From Algoriphagus aestuarii (GTDB taxonomy: Bacteria; Bacteroidota; Bacteroidia; Cytophagales; Cyclobacteriaceae): a DNA stretch of 53,194 bases. Under the pieces are notes generated by a model that saw nothing but the letters and a program-made list of their open reading frames with translations, searched no databases and had not been told where the DNA came from. This document shows, piece after piece, positions 30,780 to 41,326 of this stretch. Each line of letters begins with the position of its first letter. Within the stretch, counting starts at the first letter, position 1. The DNA is taken from contig JAFIDK010000012.1 in the NCBI GenBank assembly GCA_017051695.1, forward strand, positions 1 to 53,194. Direction: 5' to 3'. The translations under genes were made by a program, and so were the position numbers.

Positions 30780-33700
30780 CTAGACATTTGCAGGTATCCA
30801 GTTAGATAATGAATATTCGAATTTTTTTTTCCACTCCTCAATTTGCAACTTACCAATGTAATCAATCTTGTTTGGTAAAGAGTTTAGCATTAGACTAACT
30901 TTTTCTGGAATGGCTTTTTTCAATTGTAGATGTTTAAAATAATTGAAGGTTAGGAAAAATTTGACATGAGTTTTATCTAGTATAGGTGAAAGTGAGTCGA
31001 AAATTTCATCCGTTACTTCATTATTTAAATACTGTTCCTCGATGCCGCGTAGGATAGTTATAAGTAGAAAATCCGGTTGAATTTCATTAATTAATTTCTT
31101 GTTAATAAAATCTCTACCTATTATTCGAATTAGGTCCTCTTTATGTCCAGTTTGTTGAAGCATCTCAATTCGAGAGGCGACAATTTTGGTAAACTCATTT
31201 TCATTTTCGCTAACACTGTAAGTGTGCATCAAAATTCTCCACAACATTGTTGCACTTGATATACTGCAACTGCAGCTTCCTATATTGAAAATTAATGATT
31301 CTACCAATGCTTTTTTGTCAGCCCCAGAATTACAAATCAATTTCCATTGTTCTTCTGGCTTTACCCATATCGATGAAAATCCATTAACTCCGTCTCGCAA
31401 GAATCTTTGAAGACATACCCCAAAACCAACTCGATAATTTGTTGTTAAAATATATAGCATAACTTTTGTCCAAAGGGACTTGTTGCTGGCATGTACTCCG
31501 ATGCGACTAAATGGGTATGGAAATCCACAAAAGACATTAAGACAATCTTGAATTAGTGAATCAGGCATTATTTCCAAAATTTCAGGGACATCTTTTTGGA
31601 ATACGCTTGATTGACCTAATATTTTTGAAACAATAGGCTCAGGCGGAATTTCTCGGGTAAGCATCACCGCTTTTATCCATCTAATATCATCTCTAGAACT
31701 ATTAAGGAGTTCAAGTATTTCTTGCCTTTCTTCATGGTTAAGATCTTCCCAATACTCTAGTGCCCACTTAAGACTGGATAGCATAAAACTTGTATCAGGG
31801 TAATTGATCAACTTTTGAAAGAGACCCTTTCGTAACTCTGAATCTTGCCCAGTAAATTGCATTAAGTTTAACATAATACCCATCTCGAAATCGTCTGGCT
31901 GCAAACCACTTAAAATTTGACAATGGATTCTTTCAAACCATGCTTTAAACACTTCTATACCTGTGTCGGAGTCAAGATATTTTACGGCCTCATCCATTGT
32001 TGCGCCAAACCTTGCTGTATTTATAAAAATGCCATCAGGGGGAAGGTTTTTTACCATGATCGGATAGATTAAGCCCCATACACTCCATATCTCTCTTCGA
32101 TCTGATTCTTCTAATTCTTCTAATGTAAAAATACCTTCAGAACCATAAAATGCCGAAAAAGTAGAAAATAGGTTAGCAGAACGAATAGCAACTTGTTCTT
32201 TCGACATGGCTTCCATCATTTTCTTAATAAGAAGCGGCCTGATTTCTTCACTAAAATCTTTCCAATATAAAAATGATCCTCTAATTGCAGTAAAAATTAT
32301 TGAAGGATGCTCATCGGAAAAAATATCATTAATCAAATAAATGTAAGATTGATTTAATCTGCGGAAAAATTGTAAGACTACACGTTTTTTAATAAAAGTC
32401 TCTCTATAGTTAAATAGGACTTGGAAGTAATGTGCTGGTACATCGGGGCCATCTTTCAAACTTTCCAAAAGCTCCCAGCCATCTTGAATTGGCGGAAGTG
32501 TATTAGAATTTAAAAGATCTTCAGCCCTTTCGACTGAAGCTTTTTCCGGGGTGGAAAATAATCGGCTAAAGCCACCTTCAAAAGAGAAAAACGGAATAGA
32601 TCCATTATACCAACTGATTTTCTCGGTACTAGTTCCTCCGTGCTGAATTAGCCCTATTAATTTATCTAGCCGATCATCTTGGATTTCTCGGATATTATTT
32701 GAAAGAAATGCAAGCGCTGTATCTTCAACTGCCGGAAATACGGAATTTAAACTGCTGAATGCTATATCTATTAGTTTGGATTTTAGATCGCTGCGAAGGC
32801 GGCTATATATAAATTGAATTTGCCTTGTAGCCAAGTATGCGTTGTCAGGGGCGGTACAAGACACTGACTTCGTTAAATACTCAAGTAATCTATCTTGCCT
32901 ACTCTTTGTCTTGGCAATAAACGAAAACCTTCCAGCCTCATAGTAATTAGGATGAGTAAACTGAATACTATCACCAAATACTTTTATTAACTGCCGTTCT
33001 TCTAGATATTCCAATGCAGTTGAAGTCCTTTGATCTAATATAGGAGATGTTCCATAACTCGGGAATTTCAATTCTTGATCCTCTTTAAAAATTGAGACAT
33101 TGTCCTTGTCGATAAAAGAAGGCCTTGAGGTGTCAGTGGAAAATATGTATCTTAAATGTAAATAGTTAACATTTTCAATTGACGTAGAAACCATGGCAAG
33201 TACACCTAAAACCTCAGAATAGTAGGGATCCTTCCCAAAAATCCAGTCTGCTATCTCGCGAGAACTCCTCCTTGCAATGTGTTCTAATTCATGAAATGAT
33301 TTACTTAGGAGCTCAGTCTTTTCATAATTAGCTAAAAATTTTAACTGGCCAATTTGGAGAAGGTGGTCAGAACTGGATTGCACTAAACCTTTTGTGACAA
33401 GTTCTATTACTGAACCGTCTATAGTTCTCCTTAGAGATAAGGATTGCCAATGTTTAGAGATTTTAGCTGGATCACGCTCAGTTAAATCTTTCCAAGTTCG
33501 GTTTAAAACATTGCAGTTTTGAAGACTTTCAGTTTGAAATAATTCAAACAATCTATGTAAAGAACTAGTGATTATAACATGGTGGTGTTGCTGTAAGTTT
33601 TGCAGTAATTGCTCAATTTCTCTAAAAATACCTTCATAGCCAGGTAAAAGATTTAAATGGCCCCACGGATCTTCCAATATTGCTATTTTATGATCAATAA

Positions 33701-34646
33701 TATTAGTTGCAAAAAAATGTTTTAAATCCTTTACATCGCTTGTGTGATGATAATCATATCCAGCATCAACAAGATTCGCAGCAATTACTTTAGCAACCTC
33801 ACTTTTTCCACACAATGTTAATCCTGTCAGTAATAAGAATTTTTCTTTCAGAACAATTTTCTCGAATTTGTCTTCATCACCTCTGAATAAGTAATCCGTT
33901 TCGGTTATAGGTCTCCCAATTTTTCGCTTTTGAATAACAGCACGTAATGTTGGTTGTATGTCCTTTTGATTATTTCGCCCATTTTTGATTTCTTCAAGTA
34001 ATTCCAGATATGTGACATTTGCCAATGAGCTTGCTATTTGGTACTTTCTAGTAAGAATATTTATAATCGTGCTATCAACTTTCTCATCACTGAACTCCTC
34101 CCAAATAACAATACCGGAAAATAGCTTTTCAAGCCTCTTATTTTTTTTTAGGGTTTGAGCCAGTTGAGAGTTGAAAGAATTACGAGCTTGCATTAATTTG
34201 CTTGCCCCATGATCTATTTGTTCTAAAGCAGTTATAAAGTTTTTCTTTTGCTCACGAGAGACTTTTAAATTTAAATGAGGGCTAAGCCGGTCCAAATCTG
34301 ACTTAAGAAACACAGTTTCATCTGAACATCGTGATCGTGTTGCAAAAAGTACTATATCATCCTCTTTATCGCTTAGTCTCTGGAGAAGGCTAGCGTTTTT
34401 TTTCCTTCCTTCAAAATGGCAAAGCCAATCCACTAATTTTTCCGTATTCAAACTTCCTCTCTCATGCTTTATTTGAACTTGAATTCTCGTTTTGACATTA
34501 TTATCCTCAAGGACTAACAGAGCATCTTCGTTTCCCACACTTTCTACAAACAACTGTAAATTCTCAGCATGGTGGATCAAATAGATCAATAAAGTTATCT
34601 TGTATTGGTACTCGTATCCTTGTACACCTGTTATTGAAACATTCAT
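30780..34646 (-). CDS. Large STAND ATPase with N-terminal nuclease-like domain
   Basis: 1288 residues. The first 200 form a restriction-endonuclease-like domain: GYEYQYKITLLIYLIHH, E35, D41 and the Q58-x-K60 pair in RIQVQIKH fit a PD-(D/E)xK arrangement as in Cap4/Mrr-like effectors. A P-loop ATPase follows, with Walker A GLTLCGKS at 275-282 and Walker B HKIAILEDPWG at about 319-329. It resembles the nSTAND3 group. Residues 450-1288 are helical repeats without cysteines or membrane segments, the usual sensor part. Avs-type antiphage proteins have this three-part design. The HTH gene lies upstream on the same strand, 143 bases away, and may regulate it. Confidence 0.75.
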   Translation of the reverse strand: MNVSITGVQGYEYQYKITLLIYLIHHAENLQLFVESVGNEDALLVLEDNNVKTRIQVQIKHERGSLNTEKLVDWLCHFEGRKKNASLLQRLSDKEDDIVLFATRSRCSDETVFLKSDLDRLSPHLNLKVSREQKKNFITALEQIDHGASKLMQARNSFNSQLAQTLKKNKRLEKLFSGIVIWEEFSDEKVDSTIINILTRKYQIASSLANVTYLELLEEIKNGRNNQKDIQPTLRAVIQKRKIGRPITETDYLFRGDEDKFEKIVLKEKFLLLTGLTLCGKSEVAKVIAANLVDAGYDYHHTSDVKDLKHFFATNIIDHKIAILEDPWGHLNLLPGYEGIFREIEQLLQNLQQHHHVIITSSLHRLFELFQTESLQNCNVLNRTWKDLTERDPAKISKHWQSLSLRRTIDGSVIELVTKGLVQSSSDHLLQIGQLKFLANYEKTELLSKSFHELEHIARRSSREIADWIFGKDPYYSEVLGVLAMVSTSIENVNYLHLRYIFSTDTSRPSFIDKDNVSIFKEDQELKFPSYGTSPILDQRTSTALEYLEERQLIKVFGDSIQFTHPNYYEAGRFSFIAKTKSRQDRLLEYLTKSVSCTAPDNAYLATRQIQFIYSRLRSDLKSKLIDIAFSSLNSVFPAVEDTALAFLSNNIREIQDDRLDKLIGLIQHGGTSTEKISWYNGSIPFFSFEGGFSRLFSTPEKASVERAEDLLNSNTLPPIQDGWELLESLKDGPDVPAHYFQVLFNYRETFIKKRVVLQFFRRLNQSYIYLINDIFSDEHPSIIFTAIRGSFLYWKDFSEEIRPLLIKKMMEAMSKEQVAIRSANLFSTFSAFYGSEGIFTLEELEESDRREIWSVWGLIYPIMVKNLPPDGIFINTARFGATMDEAVKYLDSDTGIEVFKAWFERIHCQILSGLQPDDFEMGIMLNLMQFTGQDSELRKGLFQKLINYPDTSFMLSSLKWALEYWEDLNHEERQEILELLNSSRDDIRWIKAVMLTREIPPEPIVSKILGQSSVFQKDVPEILEIMPDSLIQDCLNVFCGFPYPFSRIGVHASNKSLWTKVMLYILTTNYRVGFGVCLQRFLRDGVNGFSSIWVKPEEQWKLICNSGADKKALVESLIFNIGSCSCSISSATMLWRILMHTYSVSENENEFTKIVASRIEMLQQTGHKEDLIRIIGRDFINKKLINEIQPDFLLITILRGIEEQYLNNEVTDEIFDSLSPILDKTHVKFFLTFNYFKHLQLKKAIPEKVSLMLNSLPNKIDYIGKLQIEEWKKKFEYSLSNWIPANV

Positions 34647-34789
34647 GATTTTGTTTTATTGAAAATCAAATCACCCCCTTCCCCTTCTCAGTAATCACTC
34701 ACCTCTGCTCTGGACTATTCCGTCTTTATGGATTTTCATTTCTCGCAACCAGTTTTAAGCTAAAGCCAAAAGCATGCTGAATTACTAAT

Positions 34790-35344
34790 CTATTTCTCAA
34801 CTTTATAGTAGAATACCTTTCCATTCTTACTTTTCCTAGGAACTTTTAAAAACTCTTCTTCAGCAAAGATTCTTTTTACACTTTGCTCTAAGGCTGCCTT
34901 GGTAAATTCTTTTTGGAAGTTTTCACTTTTCTTTAGCCTTTCAGTTATTTCCTTCATTTTTCGTTCCTTCAAGTAGAAGTCATCCTTTTGAAGTTCATTT
35001 TTCACGAATAGGTGAGCATTATGTTTTTTTGATTCAGATGTGAGAATATTGAAGTTCTGCAAATTTTTCTGTTTGAATTTTACCAAGCTCTTCAATTCAG
35101 CAATATGTTCTGTCCTAGTTAAATGTGAATTCGTTAATTCTATTGATGTTAGATTAAAAGCATTTGCTATTTTAAGCACAATTGCAGGAGAAATATTGGA
35201 CATCTTAAGAATAGCTCTATTTACTGTAATTCTTGAGATATCTGCAAATTCTGCTAGTCCCTCGATAGTTAAGTCGGATATCTCCATTAAGATTTCTACA
35301 TTATCAGAGAGTGTATCGGCTCTTTTTTTATCTAATTCGCTCAT
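34790..35344 (-). CDS. XRE-type helix-turn-helix regulator with long C-terminal tail
   Basis: 184 residues from the ATG at 35344. Residues 10-70 form an HTH (LTIEGLAEFADISRITVNRAILKMSNISP). The remaining two thirds are Lys/Glu-rich helices, probably a coiled coil, ending in a short strand pair KNGKVFYYKVEK. It is immediately upstream of the STAND gene and on the same strand. Autoregulation or control of the STAND gene is likely from position. The divergent side has a -7 box at 35416. Confidence 0.7.
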   Translation of the reverse strand: MSELDKKRADTLSDNVEILMEISDLTIEGLAEFADISRITVNRAILKMSNISPAIVLKIANAFNLTSIELTNSHLTRTEHIAELKSLVKFKQKNLQNFNILTSESKKHNAHLFVKNELQKDDFYLKERKMKEITERLKKSENFQKEFTKAALEQSVKRIFAEEEFLKVPRKSKNGKVFYYKVEK

Positions 35345-35394
35345 AGTGAGCAAATCGATGAATAATTTCTAGTACATTTTATATCAGTAAAGTT

Positions 35395-35423
35395 TTGTAT
35401 TGTACTTAAAATCGATATATTTG
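35395..35423 (+). promoter_or_regulatory. Candidate promoter, rightward
   Basis: TTG at 35395-35397 and a perfect -7 box TATATTTG at 35416-35423, spaced 18 bases apart, reading away from the HTH gene. It could drive the region leading to the SusCD operon. Confidence 0.4.
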
Positions 35424-35561
35424 ATTATTCTGAATTAGCTGATACACAATTCAGAATTTTCTTGGTATTAATCAAAAGAGTCTCCATCACAAATTCCGAC
35501 AAATTTGAAAAGGGGGGAGACGGTAGGTTAATGCTCAAGGGATTATTTTGCGTACTTTCGT

Positions 35562-35897
35562 ATGCACTATAGCTCTTGGGCCCTATCGATACTGCCCCTT
35601 AAGGTGTCGGAACCTTGTGATACGGTTGAAGTAGGTGCCCTGGCTATGGTGCTCCAGTTTTATCGTGATAAAGACTCGTTTTACCATTTTTCATTTCTAA
35701 TGAAAACGAGCATGATTGATTTACTTCCTTTTCTGTTGCAGACAGTATCCTGTAGGATCCACAGGTTGGAAGGTTATGCTCAGCTGGTAAGCGGGTCATC
35801 TTGTTCTCTACCTATTGATTGTAACCTATTACAAGAGGAACTCGGCATCACCGCGGTTGATCGCCTATATCCTCTAAAGCCTAAAAAGCCTGTTTGA
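35562..35897 (+). CDS. Doubtful open frame, 111 codons
   Basis: ATG to TGA without any motif, signal or membrane pattern that I recognise. Its codon use resembles the GC-richer block to its right. It ends 240 bases before the TlpA-like gene. It could be a degraded gene end or an untranslated leader of the operon. I list it only because it is the longest frame in an otherwise empty stretch. Confidence 0.2.
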   Translation: MHYSSWALSILPLKVSEPCDTVEVGALAMVLQFYRDKDSFYHFSFLMKTSMIDLLPFLLQTVSCRIHRLEGYAQLVSGSSCSLPIDCNLLQEELGITAVDRLYPLKPKKPV

Positions 35898-36137
35898 AGC
35901 TTGATGCATTTTTTCTCCCTGATTGCTTCTGAGTTGCTAGCTGACTTGGGGCTATCCAACGAATCAGGGTTGACTTCATGATAAGCAATCTACTGCAGAG
36001 GTTTTCGCTTATCCCATTACCTATTTCTTAATCATTTGCTGGTAGCCTAAAATGGCGAGAGGGGAAAAGTATGTCCTTTTATCGGACATCGGTTATCTGT
36101 CTTTCCTTTTCGGGACCAGCATTTAAAAGACCAAAGC

Positions 36138-37991
36138 ATGTTAAAAAAAATACACATATGCTTCCTGGGAATGCTATGTCTATACGGAAGCGAAATAAAG
36201 ACGCAAGTTGCTGATCCACCCGGGGCAGATCTCCTTCATAGGTCTATGCCCCCTTGGGGCGGGGATTCCCGCTCCGAACCTTACTACTCGGTTTCAGCTC
36301 AGGATATTGATGGGGGGGCAGGTTCAGTTGTTGTTCAGCATACTCGAAGTACTGACCTCACAAATAAGGGATTTAGTTTAGTTGATGATGCTATTTCTCC
36401 TAAGCAGGGGAGTTTAGGCTCTCCTGCAAGGGAAGGCAATTTTGGGGTTGCGCTCTTTTATGGGGAGCTGTACAATCCTGATTCACTTAGTCCTTTGGCG
36501 TTTAGCTGGACTCCTTATTTCTTTTCCAGGGATGCTCCATTTATGAAAGAGGAGGCCTTGGTTGATTTGGAGAAGGGGGAGTTTTACGATGGTGTTTCCA
36601 GCCCTAGGGTTAGAAAGTTTGGTTTTGAGCTGAGTTTGGCTGATCGGGCAGGTTATTTCACCTTGACCTTGGGGGACAGGCCGCTCCTGGAGGATTATTT
36701 GGTTTATCCGGGGGACAGTGTCAAGGTCGAGTTGGATCTATTTCGTTCGGCTATTGTTTTTGAAGGTCCTGATGCATCATTCTATGAGGCACAATATGCC
36801 CTAAAGAGATTGGTTGCCAGGATGAACTTTGATGCCCCTATGATCATGTTCAGCAGTAGATCCAGGCCTCGGTTCCAGAAGGCCGAAAATCAGGCTTTGA
36901 TTAAGAAATATGATGCTGCTTTTGGAAGCCATTTTCAGTTGGTGGAGGTAGGAAAGGAGGCCGTGGACTACTTTTTTACTGAGCTGGATCGGGGCAAGGA
37001 GTTGCTTGCTCCCCAATTGGAACTGTTGGATTTCTATTCTGAGGAGTTGGGTAAGGATCGCTATGACCTGCTCCTGACTGAGGTGGTCAGTGGATTTTAT
37101 GGAAAAAGGCTGTCCTCCTTCCGCAAATTCCATTATCCAGAGGTTCTCAGCCGTTTTCCTGAGGAGGAACAGGAGAAGTATCTGGATAGGATTTTAGTCT
37201 TGTTTTCTGAATTGGAGGACTGGGAGAGTGATTTGGGTGCTTCAGTTCATTTCCGGTCCCAGTTGGTTTCTGCCCCTTACCTGAATCTGGCGATGGAGAA
37301 ATCCATGCTGAAGGCAATTTTTGGAAAAAGGAGTTACCTGAGCCAGGTGTCGGAGGATTATTCCGGGGAAATGGAAGACAGGTTGCTCAGTGGTTACCTC
37401 TCCCAATACATGGGTGCAATACCGGATGCAGCGACTACCTTGGATTCATATCTGGCAGCAACTGAGACCAGTCCCTGGAAGGATAGGCTTGTAAACTTGG
37501 GCCATGCTTTTATTCCCGGGGAGACCATTGTTCCGGTCACCTTAGTGGATGTGGAGGGGAAGGTTTATACTGAGGATTTCTTTATGGGGCAGCCAACATT
37601 GCTGTATTTCTATTTTTCCTCCTGTGCACATAGTGCGGATTTCTTTCAGGACATACTTTTTCCGCTGTATCAGGATACCCAGAATCTGGGCTATCGCCTG
37701 GTTGCTATTTCCATGGATGATGATCGGGAGTTCTGGAAGTCCAGAATTGGGATTTACTCTGACCTGTCCCTGACGAACCTGATTACCACTCCAGAAAGCA
37801 AGAAGCGCTGGAGGGATTATTATGAAATCAATGCCTTCCCCAAGACCATGTTGCTCGATGGACAGGGGAGGGTGGTTTCATTCAACCTGAGGACGGGATT
37901 CACCACTTACGAAGCTTTCAAGAACAAATTTATTGACCTCTACCGGGAGCAGGTGGTAGGGAACGAACCAAAAATCCAACAGGAATTATGA
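36138..37991 (+). CDS. TlpA-like thioredoxin-fold protein in a SusCD operon
   Basis: 617 residues. N-terminal signal region, then a long alpha/beta region (about 100-450) with LTLGDRPLLEDYLVYPGDSVKVEL as in DUF4369-type domains. A C-terminal thioredoxin/TlpA-like domain covers about 465-605: PTLLYFYFSSCAHSADFF, LVAISMDDDREFW, FPKTMLLDGQGRVV. The usual CxxC is replaced by SCAHS with a single cysteine, so normal disulfide exchange is doubtful. Its stop overlaps the SusC start by four bases (ATGA), which shows translational coupling. Acts in the periplasm. This TlpA-SusC-SusD arrangement is common in Bacteroidota, often for peptide or metal-related uptake. Confidence 0.8.
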   Translation: MLKKIHICFLGMLCLYGSEIKTQVADPPGADLLHRSMPPWGGDSRSEPYYSVSAQDIDGGAGSVVVQHTRSTDLTNKGFSLVDDAISPKQGSLGSPAREGNFGVALFYGELYNPDSLSPLAFSWTPYFFSRDAPFMKEEALVDLEKGEFYDGVSSPRVRKFGFELSLADRAGYFTLTLGDRPLLEDYLVYPGDSVKVELDLFRSAIVFEGPDASFYEAQYALKRLVARMNFDAPMIMFSSRSRPRFQKAENQALIKKYDAAFGSHFQLVEVGKEAVDYFFTELDRGKELLAPQLELLDFYSEELGKDRYDLLLTEVVSGFYGKRLSSFRKFHYPEVLSRFPEEEQEKYLDRILVLFSELEDWESDLGASVHFRSQLVSAPYLNLAMEKSMLKAIFGKRSYLSQVSEDYSGEMEDRLLSGYLSQYMGAIPDAATTLDSYLAATETSPWKDRLVNLGHAFIPGETIVPVTLVDVEGKVYTEDFFMGQPTLLYFYFSSCAHSADFFQDILFPLYQDTQNLGYRLVAISMDDDREFWKSRIGIYSDLSLTNLITTPESKKRWRDYYEINAFPKTMLLDGQGRVVSFNLRTGFTTYEAFKNKFIDLYREQVVGNEPKIQQEL

Positions 37992-40900
37992 AAAGAATTT
38001 TATTGATGTTATGGATCGGTCTGGGTCTGGGAATCCAGGCCTATGCCCAAAAATCGGTGAGGGGAACGATCACCGCTGGAGAAGATGGGATGGCACTTCC
38101 CGGCGTGACCGTTATGATTAAAGGCAGTACACAGGGTACTTTCTCAGATGAGGAGGGGAAGTATATGCTGGTATTGCCTTCAAGGGAACTGGTGCTGGTT
38201 TTTAGTTTTATCGGCTACCAATCCCAGGAAATCGAACTGGGTCCTGATCAGACGCTTTTGGATGTGGAAATGATTGAGACGGATCTTGATCTGGAAGGTG
38301 TCACTGTATTCTCGACCGGTTTTCAGGAGCTTCCACTGGAAAGGACCACAGGGTCCTTTGTGGCCATTGATCAGGAACTGGTGGACAGAAGGGTGTCGAC
38401 CAACCTGATTGACCGATTGGAGGATGTTACCCCGGGATTGATCTTTAATAGGGATATCCGAGGGGCTGCTTTGGGAGAAAGTATTTCCATCAGAGGGACA
38501 GCGACATTGATTTCCAACAGTGAACCCTTGATCGTGGTGGATAACCTGGCCTATGATGGTCCTTTGTCCAGTATCAACCCCAATGATGTGGCAAGTATGA
38601 CTGTTTTGAAAGATGCCGCAGCAGCTTCTATCTGGGGAGCCCGCGCCGGGAACGGGGTCATTGTGATCACCACCAAAAAAGGGAGTTTTGACAGGCCTGC
38701 CCGAGTTCAGCTGACCAGTAACCTGACCAGGATACAGAAGCCCGACCTTTTTTATTATCCACTCATGTCCATCAACTCTTTGGTGGACAAGCAAATGGAA
38801 CTGTATGATGCAGGTTTTTATAATTCCCAGCTTCAGGACAGAAGAAATGCAGTGGTCAATCCCTTGGCTGAAGCGCTCTATGCACATGAGCAGGGACAGT
38901 TGTCACAGAGTGAACTGGATGCGGCCATCCAGTCTATTCGGAATGCTGATGTCAGAAGGGACCAGGAACGGTATTTCAAGAGGGCTTCAAGCCAACAGCA
39001 ATATGCCCTGAATGTTTCCGGAGGTTCCCAAAAGCATTCCTATCTGTTCAGTGCTGGCTGGGACAGGAATTTTGGGGAAGATGTGGAATCGGACAATTCC
39101 CGACTGACCCTCAATACCAGACAGACCTGGAAAGCATGGAAGGATAAAGTGAGGATAACGACAGGTGCCTATTGGGTGCAGGGGAAGAGTTACAACGGAA
39201 TGCCCGAAACAGCCAATTTTTATCCCTACGACAGGCTGGCGGATGAAGCGGGTAACCCACTGCCAGTTTATCGGAATTACAGTGTGAGGTTTAAGGAAGC
39301 CAACCAGGATGTTCTGGCTCTCAATTGGGATTATGTTCCTTTGGAGGAATTGGGTCTTTCAAGTACAAATGGGAGTTCACAGGATCTGAGGCTTTTTACG
39401 GGATTGGATTATGAGATAGGGGCAGGTTTCAGTCTGAATGCCAATTACCAGTATTGGAGCAATAACCAGCAGGTTAGGTTTCATCAACCGCTGGAATCCT
39501 ATGTGGCCAGAGACCTGATCAATAATTATACGGAAGTGGATGAGGCAGGGAACCTGGTTCACCACGTGCCGATGGGAGGGATTCTGAACCAAAACTTTGT
39601 TTCTTCCCATAGCCATAACGTGAGGGCCCAGTTGAACTATACCAAAAGCTGGAAGGAGCAGCACAGGTTATCTGCTTTTCTGGGAGGTGAGATCAAGGAT
39701 TTTCAGTCAGAGAATTATTCTTCGGGTTCCTATGGATATAGCGAGGAGAATGGGCTTTCCCAACCTGTTGACTATTTGACGAGATACCGGGAATTTGCTA
39801 CAGGTAGGTTAAGGACAATTCCATTCAATGAGGAATTTGGGGGAAGAACCAACCGATTTGTATCTGTTTTCGGGAACCTGGGATATTCTTTCAAAGAGCG
39901 GTATCTGTTGAATGCAAGTGTCAGAAATGATGCCTCCAATCTTTTTGGGGTTGCTACCAATCAGAAATCCGTGCCGCTTTGGTCAGCTGGAATGGGATGG
40001 GTGCTATCAGAGGAGGAATTCATGGAAAGCGGCTTAGTTGATTTTTTGAAACTCAGACTGAGCTATGGATACAATGGCAATACGAATCCGAATGCGACAG
40101 CCATTACGACAGCGACAGCTTATGGGGGAGCCTTGAATTTCAATACTGGACTTCCTTTTTTGGCGGTCAGGACTCCTCCGAATCCTGAACTGGGTTGGGA
40201 GCGGATCAAAATTGTCAATGCAGGAGTGGACTTCAGTCTGAAGGGAGGGGTTTTGTCAGGCTCCCTGGAATACTACGACAAGGTAGGGTTGGACCTGTTG
40301 GGGAACATATCTCTGTTTCCATCCTCTGGATTTTCACAGGCAACAGTGAACTATGCCTCGACTCAGACCCGGGGTTGGGATATCGTGCTGAACAGTCTGA
40401 ATACCTCGGGGGAGTTTCGATGGGAAACCAGTTTTTTCCTGAGTATGGTCAAGGAGGAAGTGTTGGAGGTGGAGAACATTCCAACGGCAAGTCAACTGAT
40501 CAATTACTCTCCTTCCTTGCCGAGCCCATCCATCGGAAGACCCCTGTTTGCGATCTACAGTCTGCCTTTTGCCGGACTTGATCCTGCGGATGGGGCACCG
40601 ATGGGTTTTGTGGACGAGGAACCCAGCACCGATTACGCTGCGATTTATGCGGAAGCGACTCCCGAGAATATCCTGTTCCATGGCAGTGCCAGACCAACCA
40701 AGTTCGGTGCCTTGCGGAATACCTTTAGCTACCGTGGATGGAGCCTTTCAGCCAATATCTCCTATCGAATGGGGTATTATTTCAGGAGACCCTCAGTTTC
40801 CTACAATACAGTGAATATGGGGGAGATCGGCCATGAAGATTATGAGAGACGGTGGCAACAGCCAGGGGATGAAAGAATCACTTCGGTGCCTTCTGATCCC

Positions 40901-41170
40901 GGGGCACTGAATCCACTCCGTTCCCAGTTCTATCTGGCCAGTTCTGAAACAGTGGAGAGGGGAGATCATATACGGCTTCAGGATGTGAGACTGTCCTATA
41001 CTTTTACTCCAAAAGCCAGCGGAAATTGGCCACTTGGAGGGATTGAGGCCTATATCTATGCGAATAACCTGGGGGTATTGTGGAATGCAAGTGACCGGGT
41101 GAAAGATCCGGATTATTTGGTTTCGCCTCCTTTGACGAGCGTATCCATAGGATTTAGAACCGGATTCTGA
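37988..41170 (+). CDS. SusC/RagA-family TonB-linked outer membrane protein
   Basis: 1060 residues. Signal peptide to about residue 20 (QAYAQ). CarboxypepD_reg domain at about 24-98 (GVTVMIKGSTQGTFSDEEGKY, FSFIGYQSQEIELG). Plug domain at about 115-235 with the SusC signatures SISIRGTATLI and ASIWGARAGNGVIVITTKKG. A beta-barrel runs to the C-terminal Phe. It forms the outer membrane importer with the SusD lipoprotein downstream and is energised by TonB. The substrate is unknown. There is no glycan-degrading enzyme nearby, so a peptide or small-molecule ligand is as likely as a sugar. The GC content is clearly higher than in the defence regions. Confidence 0.95.
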   Translation: MKRILLMLWIGLGLGIQAYAQKSVRGTITAGEDGMALPGVTVMIKGSTQGTFSDEEGKYMLVLPSRELVLVFSFIGYQSQEIELGPDQTLLDVEMIETDLDLEGVTVFSTGFQELPLERTTGSFVAIDQELVDRRVSTNLIDRLEDVTPGLIFNRDIRGAALGESISIRGTATLISNSEPLIVVDNLAYDGPLSSINPNDVASMTVLKDAAAASIWGARAGNGVIVITTKKGSFDRPARVQLTSNLTRIQKPDLFYYPLMSINSLVDKQMELYDAGFYNSQLQDRRNAVVNPLAEALYAHEQGQLSQSELDAAIQSIRNADVRRDQERYFKRASSQQQYALNVSGGSQKHSYLFSAGWDRNFGEDVESDNSRLTLNTRQTWKAWKDKVRITTGAYWVQGKSYNGMPETANFYPYDRLADEAGNPLPVYRNYSVRFKEANQDVLALNWDYVPLEELGLSSTNGSSQDLRLFTGLDYEIGAGFSLNANYQYWSNNQQVRFHQPLESYVARDLINNYTEVDEAGNLVHHVPMGGILNQNFVSSHSHNVRAQLNYTKSWKEQHRLSAFLGGEIKDFQSENYSSGSYGYSEENGLSQPVDYLTRYREFATGRLRTIPFNEEFGGRTNRFVSVFGNLGYSFKERYLLNASVRNDASNLFGVATNQKSVPLWSAGMGWVLSEEEFMESGLVDFLKLRLSYGYNGNTNPNATAITTATAYGGALNFNTGLPFLAVRTPPNPELGWERIKIVNAGVDFSLKGGVLSGSLEYYDKVGLDLLGNISLFPSSGFSQATVNYASTQTRGWDIVLNSLNTSGEFRWETSFFLSMVKEEVLEVENIPTASQLINYSPSLPSPSIGRPLFAIYSLPFAGLDPADGAPMGFVDEEPSTDYAAIYAEATPENILFHGSARPTKFGALRNTFSYRGWSLSANISYRMGYYFRRPSVSYNTVNMGEIGHEDYERRWQQPGDERITSVPSDPGALNPLRSQFYLASSETVERGDHIRLQDVRLSYTFTPKASGNWPLGGIEAYIYANNLGVLWNASDRVKDPDYLVSPPLTSVSIGFRTGF

Positions 41171-41267
41171 TTCTGGTTTATTTAAAAATATTCCCGGAGG
41201 CCGGAAATGGATTTCCCCTTTCTTTCTTCATACTGGTTGTTGCCATTTTCGGTACTTCGGGATTTAT

Positions 41268-41294
41268 CCTTCCCCTCCCTTTGGGAGAGGGGAG
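41268..41294 (+). promoter_or_regulatory. Strong hairpin between susC-like and susD-like genes
   Basis: CTCCC-TTT-GGGAG extended by flanking CCCC/GGGG pairs with a bulge. It has no T-run, so it is not a classical terminator. It may set the ratio of SusC to SusD transcript by processing or attenuation. Confidence 0.4.
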
Positions 41295-41326
41295 AAATTA
41301 TCAAAGACATTAATCGAAACCTGATC

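Larger units (their letters stand above)
35345..36137. other. Boundary region before the SusCD operon
   Basis: Between the HTH gene and the TlpA-like gene the sequence changes from AT-rich to about balanced composition near 35500. It contains a probable promoter at 35395-35423 and one doubtful frame at 35562-35897, and nothing else I can name. Confidence 0.5.
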
